Assembly (NCBI RefSeq): GCF_001612885.1
Contig: NZ_BDBH01000002.1
Coordinates: forward strand, 310,016 to 374,015
Direction of reading: 5' to 3'
DNA: 64,000 nucleotides
Source: Nocardia harenae NBRC 108248
GTDB taxonomy: Bacteria > Actinomycetota > Actinomycetes > Mycobacteriales > Mycobacteriaceae
Shown here: one piece after another, positions 54,443-61,494 of the stretch
How positions within the stretch are numbered: the first letter of the stretch is position 1
How the letters are laid out: each line of letters starts with the position of its first letter
Notes under the pieces: generated by a model
Told to the model about the DNA's origin: nothing
The model's input: only the letters and a program-made list of their open reading frames with translations
Database searches by the model: none
Made by a program: the position numbers and the translations under genes

Positions 54443-55105
54443 TCAGCCCATCGGGTCGTCCTGCCGCGGCTCGGTATCCGGGCCGAAGGGCGGGGTGAAG
54501 CGGCCCCAGCGGATCAGCTCCCAGCCGCGGTCCGGCCGCGGCAGCAGCTCGATGGTCTCGGTGTTGTCCAGGTGGTTGTTGGTGGTGAAGGGCGGCCGGA
54601 TATCGGTGAGCACCCGGGTCAGCAGCCGCATGGCGGCGCCGTGGATCACCAGCAGCACATCGCCGTCGGCGCCGTCGGTGAACCAGGTCTGCCGCAGCTG
54701 CTCGACCACCGGGAGGAAGCGGGCGAGCACCTCGTACCCGGATTCACCGCCCGGCGGGCGGAGGTCCAGCTCGCCCTCGTGCCAGGCGTGGTAGATCTCC
54801 TGGAAGAGGTCGTGCGCGGCGGGCGAGCTCTGCCCCTCCAGATCCCCGACCTGCACCTCGTAGGTGTGGTCGAGCACCTGGGCGGCCACCCCGGTGGCCT
54901 CCTCGATATAGCTCGCGGTCTGTCTGGCGCGCAGCGCGGCCGAGCAGTACAGGGCGCGCGGCGGCGCGGCCAGTGCGGCGCCGAGCGTCTTCGCCTGTGC
55001 CACCCCGCGTTCGGTGAGCGGCAGGCCGGGCACCCTGGTGTCCAGCAGCTTGGCGACGTTGCCCTCGGTCTCTCCGTGCCGGACCAGGATCAGTCGTGCG
55101 CTCAA
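54443..55105 (-). CDS. Histidine phosphatase (phosphoglycerate-mutase-like, Rv3837c-like)
   Basis: A 220-residue branch-1 histidine phosphatase. The catalytic histidine lies in LVRHGETEGN near residue 9, the conserved arginine in ARQTASY near 60, the second His in VIHGAAMRLL near 160. Rather than a true glycolytic mutase it probably dephosphorylates a small metabolite. I chose TTG 55105, which overlaps the pheA stop (TTGA) and places the RHG motif at the normal distance; the longer frame to 55198 would run inside pheA. Confidence 0.87.
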   Translation of the reverse strand: MSARLILVRHGETEGNVAKLLDTRVPGLPLTERGVAQAKTLGAALAAPPRALYCSAALRARQTASYIEEATGVAAQVLDHTYEVQVGDLEGQSSPAAHDLFQEIYHAWHEGELDLRPPGGESGYEVLARFLPVVEQLRQTWFTDGADGDVLLVIHGAAMRLLTRVLTDIRPPFTTNNHLDNTETIELLPRPDRGWELIRWGRFTPPFGPDTEPRQDDPMG

Positions 55106-56019
55106 CGGTCCGCCACCCCCTTTCGTAGCTGGGAAAGCCACAGCGCGGCATCGGTATCCGGCGGCGGCGGCGCGCCCGGCTTGGCGAACGCGGGCCACGA
55201 TCCGAGGAAGCGGATGCTGGGCGCCGAGCGGTGCAGCGCCTTGAGCGCCTCCGCCACCGCGCTGTCATCGATGTGTCCGACGCAGTCCAGGTAGAAGCGG
55301 TAGGCGCCCATGCCGGTGCGGGTCGGCCGCGATTCGATCCTGGTGAGATCGATGCCGCGCGTGGAGAACTCGGCGAAGGCCCGCATGAGCGCGCCGGGCT
55401 CGTTGGTCAGCTCCAGCACCACCGAGGTGCGGTCGGCACCGGTGGCGGGCGGCGCCGGGCGCGGCGGCGTGACCAGCACGAAGCGGGTGATGGCCTGCTC
55501 GTGGTCGGCCACCCCGGCGGCCAGTGTGGCCAGCCCGAGGCGCTCGCCGGCCAGGGCGGTGGAGACGGCGGCGTCGGCCTTGCCCGCCGCGACGTCCTCG
55601 GCGGCGGCGGCGTTCGAGGTCGAGGTGTAGTAGGCGGCGTCCGGCAACTCGCGCGCCACCCATTCGCGCACCTGCCCGGCGGCCACCGGGTAGGCGGCGA
55701 GCAACCGCACGGCGGCGCGCTCGGTGCCGGGCCTAGCCAGGATGCTGAAGGTCACCTCCAGCTCGGTCTCGGCCACGATCTGCAGCCGGGGGCCGAGCGC
55801 GAGGGAGTCGAGGGTGGCGGCGATCGAGCCCTCCACCGAACTCTCGATCGGCACCACGGCGCCGGCCACCGCGCCTGCCCGGATCAGGTCGAGCGCGGCG
55901 CCCTGACTCGGGGCGGCGACCCGCTCTACCTGCCCGTCGAAGGCGCCCGCCGATTCGAATCGGGCGAGCGCCATCTCGGTGAAGGTTCCGGATGGTCCGA
56001 AGTAGGCGATACGCGGCAC
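55102..56019 (-). CDS. pheA: Prephenate dehydratase
   Basis: A 305-residue enzyme converting prephenate to phenylpyruvate in phenylalanine synthesis. The catalytic periplasmic-binding-like domain (about 1-185) starts IAYFGPSGTF and contains VPIESSVEG and the active-site ITRFVLV (TRF). The ACT regulatory domain (about 195-280) has NEPGALMRAF and ESRPTRTGMGAYRFY, the phenylalanine-binding motif, so feedback inhibition is expected. GTG 56019 is preceded by TAGTGT seven bases upstream, compatible with a leaderless start. The phosphatase gene overlaps its end. Confidence 0.94.
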   Translation of the reverse strand: MPRIAYFGPSGTFTEMALARFESAGAFDGQVERVAAPSQGAALDLIRAGAVAGAVVPIESSVEGSIAATLDSLALGPRLQIVAETELEVTFSILARPGTERAAVRLLAAYPVAAGQVREWVARELPDAAYYTSTSNAAAAEDVAAGKADAAVSTALAGERLGLATLAAGVADHEQAITRFVLVTPPRPAPPATGADRTSVVLELTNEPGALMRAFAEFSTRGIDLTRIESRPTRTGMGAYRFYLDCVGHIDDSAVAEALKALHRSAPSIRFLGSWPAFAKPGAPPPPDTDAALWLSQLRKGVADR

Positions 56020-56049
56020 GCCTATGACACTACTTGCGTCGCCGCGCAC

Positions 56050-56565
56050 TCATCCCGCCGTTGCGCTGCCTTCGCCGCCCCTGCGAAGCAGGGTCGCCAG
56101 CTCGGCCGTCAACTCGCCCGGGTTCTCCGCCTCGATCCACAGCAGTACGCCCCGCACCGCCTCGACGGCCTGCGGATTCAGCCCGGTCAGGAAGGGGATG
56201 TCCGGCGCGGCGAGCGCGCGGCGAACATCCTCGCCGCAGAGCGCCGCCGCGGTGGCGGCGAGGATCGCGAGGGCGCGGGCAGCGTGCCCGGTGCGGGCGA
56301 TGAAGCCGTCGGCGGTGTGCACCACCGTGCCGATGAGGTCGGCCAGTTCGGCGTCGGGGACCTCGGGGCCGAGTGTCCTTATGCCCGGCGGTACCTGGCC
56401 CGGCGGGCGAACCAGTCCGTCGGCCAGGCTGCGCCGGGCGGGTGGGCTCAATGACATGAGCACCGGCTCCGCGCTGTCCGCGGGTCCGTGGCCGGTTCCG
56501 GCAACCCCGGGCTGCGCGCCGGATTCGGGTGCCGTGGCGCCCCGCGCGACGAAAGGCTCGGTCAT
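56050..56565 (-). CDS. Hypothetical protein
   Basis: A 171-residue soluble protein starting at ATG 56565. The first 50 residues are Gly/Ala/Pro-rich and look disordered. The rest is helical, with LSPPARRSLADGL, a central DGFIARTGHAARALAILAA helix and a short WIEAENPGELTAELATLL tail. I recognise no named family. It ends 30 bp before pheA on the same strand. It shares the 160-bp gap before it with the divergent DUF2470 gene and its IdeR box. Confidence 0.65.
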   Translation of the reverse strand: MTEPFVARGATAPESGAQPGVAGTGHGPADSAEPVLMSLSPPARRSLADGLVRPPGQVPPGIRTLGPEVPDAELADLIGTVVHTADGFIARTGHAARALAILAATAAALCGEDVRRALAAPDIPFLTGLNPQAVEAVRGVLLWIEAENPGELTAELATLLRRGGEGSATAG

Positions 56566-56670
56566 CCGACCACGGTAGCCGCGCCTCGACCGGCACGGGC
56601 GCGCGCTCCCAGCCGGGCCGGGAGTCCCCGCGACCCGGATCGAAGCTCTTGCGCAAGATCGTCCGTTCAC

Positions 56671-56689
56671 TTAGCTTAGGGTAACCTAA
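56671..56689 (+). promoter_or_regulatory. IdeR/DtxR iron box
   Basis: TTAGCTTAGGGTAACCTAA matches the DtxR/IdeR consensus TTAGGTTAGGCTAACCTAA at 17 of 19 positions. It lies 40 bases before the DUF2470 gene. Iron-dependent repression is expected; I recall an iron box before the M. tuberculosis orthologue Rv3839. Confidence 0.85.
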
Positions 56690-56728
56690 TTCTCGCCGAG
56701 CTGGGCGAGCGGGCACCAGGAGGACTTC

Positions 56729-57490
56729 ATGCCGCACTCGACCCTCGCACCGTCGACCGCGGAACGGGTGCGCAGCGCCTGTGCGCACGCCGAGCAGGCG
56801 GTGCTCGCCATGCCGGGAATCGACCCGACACCGGTGTCGGTGCACCACGTGCGCGAGTGCGGCGACGCGGTGATCGCGGTGCCGAGCGCCTCGGTGGCCG
56901 CGGTGCTGGTCGCCAACTCCGGTGGTGGCGGCGCGCCCGCGGTCCTGGAGCTGACCGACAACGCCCCGATCGTGGTCCGCGAGCCGGTGCGCGCCCTGGT
57001 CTGGCTGCGCGGCTGGGTGCGCGCGGTGCCGCTGCCCGCGCAGCGGGCGCTCGCGGGCGAGGTCGCCAAGGAGCTGCCGCACCCGATGCTGCTCGATGTC
57101 GGGCACGGCCTGACCCTGCTCCGCGTCGTGATCAAGTCCGCCGTCGTCGCCGACTCCACCGGCGCCGAATCGGTCGACGTCGACGAGCTCCGCACCGCCG
57201 CCCCCGACCCCTTCTGCGCCATGGAGTCGGCCTGGCTCCAGCACATGGAGAGCGACCACGCCGACCTGGTCGCCATGATCGCCAGGCAGCTCCCCGCGCA
57301 CCTGCAGCGCGGCATCGTGCACCCGCTCGCCATCGACCGCTACGGCCTCACCCTGCGCATCGAGGGCTTGGACGGGGACCACGACTACCGGCTTCCCTTC
57401 CGCAGCCCCGCCGACGATATCGAGGAACTCAGCCGCGCGGTCCGCACTCTGGCGGGCTGCCCGTTTCTGAACGGGTTGCGCAGGATCTGA
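56729..57490 (+). CDS. DUF2470 domain protein, IdeR-regulated
   Basis: A 253-residue cytoplasmic protein. The C-terminal DUF2470 domain (about 165-250) contains HMESDHADLV, the conserved metal/haem-binding-like His motif, and RYGLTLRIEG. DUF2470 occurs with haem-utilisation (HugZ-type) split-barrel proteins, and the N-terminal part (about 10-160) could be a degenerate split barrel. The IdeR box upstream supports a role in iron or haem use. ATG follows AGGAGG. Matches Rv3839 in place and control. Confidence 0.87.
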   Translation: MPHSTLAPSTAERVRSACAHAEQAVLAMPGIDPTPVSVHHVRECGDAVIAVPSASVAAVLVANSGGGGAPAVLELTDNAPIVVREPVRALVWLRGWVRAVPLPAQRALAGEVAKELPHPMLLDVGHGLTLLRVVIKSAVVADSTGAESVDVDELRTAAPDPFCAMESAWLQHMESDHADLVAMIARQLPAHLQRGIVHPLAIDRYGLTLRIEGLDGDHDYRLPFRSPADDIEELSRAVRTLAGCPFLNGLRRI

Positions 57491-57523
57491 GCTGGAGTTC
57501 CGCGGCTGACTAGATTCGCTGTC

Positions 57524-58306
57524 ATGACCGCCGGCCCCGCCCCTGCTACTCCGCTCGACGAGTCCGAGCGGCGCGCGCTCCGGATCGAGGTCGTGCTGGT
57601 CCTCGTACTCACCTTCGGGGCGAGCGGGCTCAGCGCCGCGCTCTCGCTGCTGGAGAGCGCGCTGCGGCCGGGCGGGGTCGGCAGCCGGACCGTCGCGCTG
57701 AACGCCTCGCGCGCCGACCAGCCCCTGCTCGACCTGGCCTTCCAGCTGCTCGGCGTGCTCCGGCTGGCGGCGTGGGCGGCGCTCGGGCTCTACCTGCTGT
57801 GGCGCAGCGGGATCGGGCCGCGGCTGCTCGGGCTGGCCCGCGACCGGTGGCGCGGGGACCTGCTGGCCGGGCTCGGCTTCACCGCGCTGATCGGGCTGCC
57901 CGGGCTCGGGCTCTACCTGATCGCGCACGCGCTCGGCTTCAGCGTGACGATCGTGCCGAGCTCGCTCGGCGAGCACTGGTGGCGGCTTCCCGTGCTCATT
58001 CTCTCCGCCTGCGCCAACTCGGCGGCCGAGGAGATCCTGGTGATCGGGTACCTGCTCACCCGGTTGCGCAGCCTCGGCTGGTCGGAGAACTCGTCGCTGC
58101 TGGCCTCGGCGCTGCTGCGCGGTAGCTACCACCTCTACCAGGGGCTCGGTGGCGGGCTCGGCAATGTGGTGATGGGGCTGATCTTCGGGCGCTGGTGGCA
58201 GCGCACCGGGCGGCTCTGGCCGCTGCTGATCGCGCACGCGCTGATCGACACTATCGCCTACATCGGGTACACGGTGCTGCGCGGCCACGTCGGCTGGTTG
58301 CCCTGA
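57524..58306 (+). CDS. CPBP-family intramembrane protease
   Basis: A 260-residue membrane protein with about seven helices. The CPBP/Abi motifs are SAAEEILVIGYLLTRL (EE with the arginine displaced), RGSYHLYQGLGGG and HALIDTIAY. The motif 1 spacing differs from the EExxxR consensus but is a form I know from actinobacteria. TAGATT ends seven bases before ATG 57524, so the gene is probably leaderless. Its substrate is unknown. It sits between the DUF2470 gene and the LCP gene, a place where M. tuberculosis has nothing similar as far as I recall. Confidence 0.88.
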   Translation: MTAGPAPATPLDESERRALRIEVVLVLVLTFGASGLSAALSLLESALRPGGVGSRTVALNASRADQPLLDLAFQLLGVLRLAAWAALGLYLLWRSGIGPRLLGLARDRWRGDLLAGLGFTALIGLPGLGLYLIAHALGFSVTIVPSSLGEHWWRLPVLILSACANSAAEEILVIGYLLTRLRSLGWSENSSLLASALLRGSYHLYQGLGGGLGNVVMGLIFGRWWQRTGRLWPLLIAHALIDTIAYIGYTVLRGHVGWLP

Positions 58307-58331
58307 GCCGCTAACACCGGCGGCCCCCTTG

Positions 58332-58343
58332 GTGATTCATCAC
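58332..58343. promoter_or_regulatory. Perfect 12-bp inverted repeat upstream of the LCP gene
   Basis: GTGATTCATCAC (5-bp arms, 2-nt spacer) is located about 70 bases before the LCP gene start. It could be an operator; no regulator is assigned. Confidence 0.35.
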
Positions 58344-58413
58344 GTGAGCGGGGGATCGCACCGGCCTCCCGCGGACCACCCGATCGAACCGACGGATCAG
58401 TAGAGTCTGCATG

Positions 58414-60081
58414 ATGAACGGCGAGGACCCCCAGTACCCCGCGCGCCGGACGCCGCCGCCCGGACCGCAAGGGCGCAGGCCGGGGCCGCCGCCGCCGCAC
58501 GGCGGAAATCGCGGCCCCGACGGCAGGGGGGCGCCCGCGGGCGGCCGGGGTTCGCCCGGCAGCGGCAATCCGCCCGGCCGGGGGGCGCAGGGCGGGGGTA
58601 ACCCACCCCGCGATGGGAACCGGGGGTTCGGCCCCGGCGGGCAGCCACCCGGCGACGGAAACCAGGGGCGCGGGCCCGGCGGGCAGCCTCGTGGCGGGAG
58701 CCGAGGGCCCGGTCCGGAGGGACAGCCGCACCGCGACGGAAACCGGGAGCCGGGCAGAGGCGGGCCACCGCGCGCGGGCAATCGGGCACCCGGCGGGCCG
58801 CCGCCGCGCGGGGGCGATCCGCGCCGCGATCCACCGCCCGGCGAGCGCCGCATCGAGCCCACCCAGGTCGTGCGCCGGGACGGCCGCCGCGACCAGAACC
58901 GCCTCGCCTACTCGCAGTCGCCGGAGCCGGAGCAGGCCACCCGGCGCTACACCACCAAGCACCCCACCCAGCAGCCGCCGCAGCGGGCGCAACACGCGCC
59001 GACCCAGCAGCCGCCGCAGCGGGCGCAACACGCGCCGACCCAGCAGCCGCAGCCCTACCGGGACGAGCGCCGCCCGCCCCCGGGCCGCGGCCGCAACGCT
59101 CCCCCGCGCGCCCCGCAGCCGGAGCGCCCGCGCAGGCGCCGCAAGCGGCACCCCTTCCGCTGGTTCCTGGTGATCCTGCTCGTCCTGATCGTCGGCATGG
59201 TGGCGGCCGTCGTGCACCTGGACAATTCGCTGACCAGGATCGACGCGCTCGGCGCCTACGAGGGCAGGGGAGCCGACACCCCCGGCACCAACTGGCTGCT
59301 GGTCGGCTCGGACAGCAGGGCCGGGCTCTCCGAGGAGCAGGAGCAGGAGCTCGCCACCGGCGGCGAGGTCGGCTCCGAGCGCACCGACACCATCATCCTG
59401 GTGCACATCCCGAAGTCCGGGCAGGCGACGCTGGTCAGCCTGCCGCGCGACTCCTACGTCAGCATCCCCGGCTTCGGCAGGGACAAGCTGAACGCCTCCT
59501 TCTCGCTCGGCGGCCCGACGCTGCTCGTGCAGACCGTGGAGGGCGCCACCGGGCTGCGCATCGACCACTACGCGCAGATCGGCTTCGGCGGCTTCGCCTC
59601 CGTGGTCGACACCCTCGGCGGCATCGACGTCTGCCTGGACGCCCCGATCAGCGACCCGCTGGCCGGCATCGACCTGCCCGCCGGCTGCCAGACCCTGGAC
59701 GGCCCGCAGTCGCTGGGCTTCGTGCGCAGCCGGGCCACCGCGCTCGCCGATATCGACCGGATGAACAACCAGCGCAAGTTCATGGCGGCGCTGCTGAAGA
59801 AGGCGACCAGCGCGGGCACGCTGGCCAATCCGTTCACGCTCTGGCCGCTGGCCACCGACACCGTCGGCTCGCTCAAGGTGGACGAGGGCGACCACCTCTG
59901 GCACCTGGGCTCGCTCGGCTGGGCGATGCGCGGCGACACGGTCAACACCTCGGTGCCGATCGGCGGCTTCGAGGACACCGACAGCGGCAATGTGCTGCTC
60001 TGGGACCGCGACCGGGCCAGCCGGTTCTTCGACGCCCTCGCCAACGATCAGCAGATTCCGGAGGACCTCCGCACGGGGTAG
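58414..60081 (+). CDS. LytR-CpsA-Psr (LCP) family wall-polymer ligase
   Basis: A 555-residue protein. A Pro/Gly/Arg-rich cytoplasmic tail (about 1-245) precedes one membrane helix (about 250-270) and an extracellular LCP domain (about 290-450) with LLVGSDSR, RTDTIILVHI, SLPRDSYV and FVRSRATALADIDRMNNQ. It probably attaches arabinogalactan to peptidoglycan. The tail contains a 12-residue tandem repeat. Two ATGs lie side by side; TAGAGT is seven bases before the second, 58414, so I chose that one as leaderless. Corresponds in place to Rv3840. Confidence 0.9.
   Translation: MNGEDPQYPARRTPPPGPQGRRPGPPPPHGGNRGPDGRGAPAGGRGSPGSGNPPGRGAQGGGNPPRDGNRGFGPGGQPPGDGNQGRGPGGQPRGGSRGPGPEGQPHRDGNREPGRGGPPRAGNRAPGGPPPRGGDPRRDPPPGERRIEPTQVVRRDGRRDQNRLAYSQSPEPEQATRRYTTKHPTQQPPQRAQHAPTQQPPQRAQHAPTQQPQPYRDERRPPPGRGRNAPPRAPQPERPRRRRKRHPFRWFLVILLVLIVGMVAAVVHLDNSLTRIDALGAYEGRGADTPGTNWLLVGSDSRAGLSEEQEQELATGGEVGSERTDTIILVHIPKSGQATLVSLPRDSYVSIPGFGRDKLNASFSLGGPTLLVQTVEGATGLRIDHYAQIGFGGFASVVDTLGGIDVCLDAPISDPLAGIDLPAGCQTLDGPQSLGFVRSRATALADIDRMNNQRKFMAALLKKATSAGTLANPFTLWPLATDTVGSLKVDEGDHLWHLGSLGWAMRGDTVNTSVPIGGFEDTDSGNVLLWDRDRASRFFDALANDQQIPEDLRTG
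58969..59040 (+). repeat. Two tandem 36-bp repeats inside the LCP gene
   Basis: Two identical 36-bp units encode the 12-residue repeat QQPPQRAQHAPT in the cytoplasmic tail, with a partial third unit after them. The exact identity suggests recent slippage, so copy number may vary between strains. Confidence 0.85.
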
Positions 60082-60090
60082 TTTCGAACC

Positions 60091-60651
60091 ATGGCAGGCG
60101 CATCGGTGGAGCAGCCCTTCGCGGCGCTGCTCGGCGACCACATTCGTTTCGAGCTGACCACGTCGCAGCAGTACCTGGCGCTCGCGGTGCATTTCGACGC
60201 CGCCCGGCTGCCGCGCTCGGCGGCCTATGCGTACCGGCGCTCCGAGGACAACCGCACCGACGCGCTGCGCATGATCGGCTACCTGCTGGACCGGGAACTG
60301 CCGGTCGGGGTGGCCGGAATAGACCCCATCCGCTCGGAGTTCGCTTCGTCACAGGACGCGGCGGCGTACATCTGCGCCGTGGAGAGCGAGCGCAGCGATC
60401 GCCTCACCGATCTGGCGCAGCAGGCGCGCCGGGCGAACGACTACCTGGGCGAGCAGTTCACCGGCTGGTTTCTCGAGCAGCAGATCGGAGAGCTCGCCAG
60501 GGCGAACACGCTGGTCACCGTGGTGGAGCGGGCCGGGGGCAATCTGTTCGACGTCGAGGAATTCCTGGCGCGGGAACAGTCGGCGCGCCCGGCGCCGCCC
60601 ACCGGGGCACCACCGCGTATTCCCGGAATTGCTTCCCGGAGCGGTAACTGA
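60091..60651 (+). CDS. Ferritin-like protein with degraded ferroxidase centre
   Basis: A 186-residue ferritin-fold paralogue of the next gene. It keeps the overall helices and the LDRELPV and NDYLGEQFTGWFLEQQ segments. At the ferroxidase site the glutamate and histidine of ExxH in the neighbour (EERNH) are replaced: here the aligned residues are Asn-Arg-Thr-Asp. Glu in HIRFEL and ESER and Gln in FLEQQ remain. It may form mixed shells with the active ferritin. TAGTTT, overlapping the LCP stop codon, lies six bases before the ATG, so it is likely leaderless. Confidence 0.85.
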   Translation: MAGASVEQPFAALLGDHIRFELTTSQQYLALAVHFDAARLPRSAAYAYRRSEDNRTDALRMIGYLLDRELPVGVAGIDPIRSEFASSQDAAAYICAVESERSDRLTDLAQQARRANDYLGEQFTGWFLEQQIGELARANTLVTVVERAGGNLFDVEEFLAREQSARPAPPTGAPPRIPGIASRSGN

Positions 60652-60677
60652 ATTTAACATTCTATTCAGCGCGGAAT

Positions 60678-60704
60678 TTAGGCAACACTACCCTCAATAA
60701 GGGT
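60678..60704 (+). promoter_or_regulatory. Degenerate iron box and inverted repeat upstream of ferritin
   Basis: TTAGGCAACACTACCCTCA (60678-60696) matches the IdeR consensus at 13 of 19 positions. It overlaps the inverted repeat ACCCT-caata-AGGGT (60690-60704). In M. tuberculosis bfrB is activated by IdeR through several weak upstream boxes; similar control is inferred here. Confidence 0.4.
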
Positions 60705-60712
60705 GTACTTGG

Positions 60713-60746
60713 ATGACAAGGCTTTTGACCAGCACTAATCTGGTCA
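60713..60746 (+). promoter_or_regulatory. Ferritin promoter with embedded operator, leaderless
   Basis: -35 ATGACA (60713-60718), 17-bp spacer, -10 TAATCT (60736-60741), then seven bases to ATG 60749. A perfect inverted repeat TGACCAG / CTGGTCA (60726-60732 and 60740-60746) straddles the -10, so a bound protein would block polymerase. Confidence 0.65.
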
Positions 60747-60748
60747 GC

Positions 60749-61300
60749 ATGTCGACCCATCCGGAGCCAACGCGCAGTAAATTCCACGGCCTGCTGCAGG
60801 ATCAGATCCACAATGAATTCAATGCGGAGCACCAGTACATCGCGGTAGCGGTCTGGTACGACAACGCGGATCTGCCGCAGCTCGCCAAGCTCTTCTACAA
60901 GCAGGCGGTCGAAGAGCGCAACCACGCCATGATGATCGTCCAGTACTTCCTCGATCGCGATATCAGCGTCGAGATCACCAGCGTCGACGCGGCCAAGTCG
61001 CACTTCGAGAATGCCCGCGAGCCCATCGCGCTGGCGCTGGCGCAGGAGAAGACCGTCACCGACCAGGTGGTGCAGCTCGCGAGCACCGCCCGCGAGGAGG
61101 GCGACTACCTCGGCGAGCAGTTCATGCAGTGGTTCCTGAAGGAGCAGGTCGAGGAGGTCGCTCGGATGACCACGCTGCTCACCATCGCCGATCGGGCCGG
61201 TGCCAACCTGTTCGATCTCGAGGAGTTCATCGCCCGCGAGATGGACGGTCCGTCCGACACCTCCGGCGCCCCGCACGCCGCCGGCGGGCACCTGAGCTGA
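60749..61300 (+). CDS. bfrB: Ferritin (BfrB-like)
   Basis: A 183-residue ferritin of the non-haem, BfrB type that oxidises Fe(II) and stores it in a 24-subunit shell. The ferroxidase ligands look complete: Glu in HNEFNAEHQ, ExxH in VEERNHAMM, Glu in LAQEKTVTD and Gln in WFLKEQVEE. No haem-ligand methionine pattern of bacterioferritin is evident. ATG 60749 begins MSTHPEPTRS; the frame from 60713 would start inside the promoter. It is the second of two tandem ferritin genes and matches Rv3841 in place and length. Confidence 0.93.
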   Translation: MSTHPEPTRSKFHGLLQDQIHNEFNAEHQYIAVAVWYDNADLPQLAKLFYKQAVEERNHAMMIVQYFLDRDISVEITSVDAAKSHFENAREPIALALAQEKTVTDQVVQLASTAREEGDYLGEQFMQWFLKEQVEEVARMTTLLTIADRAGANLFDLEEFIAREMDGPSDTSGAPHAAGGHLS

Positions 61301-61306
61301 GCTGTC

Positions 61307-61442
61307 TGGCCCGGCTTCGCCGGGCGGGTTCGCGGCCCCGGGGAGTCTCGTCGTTCAGCGCTCGAGACTCGCGCCTGCGGCGCATGCGCTTCGAGCGCTG
61401 AACGACGAGACGGGCCGCGAACGGGGCTCGTAAAACTCGCCC
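61307..61442. repeat. 136-bp intergenic palindromic repeat, copy B
   Basis: Gapless match to copy A at 44741-44876. The long stem here reads TCTCGTCGTTCAGCGCTCGA against its complement, differing from copy A at four pairs that all stay paired. The inner hairpin is GCGCC/GGCGC where copy A has GCGGC/GCCGC. Outer arms GTTCGCGGCC/GGGCCGCGAAC are unchanged. It starts 6 bp after the ferritin stop, between convergent genes. Confidence 0.9.
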
Positions 61443-61454
61443 TCCGGGTGGTGC

Positions 61455-61481
61455 GGCCCGGCTTCCATAGGAAGCCGGGCC
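61455..61481 (-). terminator. Hairpin terminator of the DUF5926 gene
   Basis: A perfect 12-bp stem, GGCCCGGCTTCC (61455-61466) with its complement (61470-61481), and a 3-nt loop. It lies 13 nt after the minus-strand stop at 61495. No T-tract follows. Confidence 0.7.
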
Positions 61482-61494
61482 CGTTGGCATTTCG

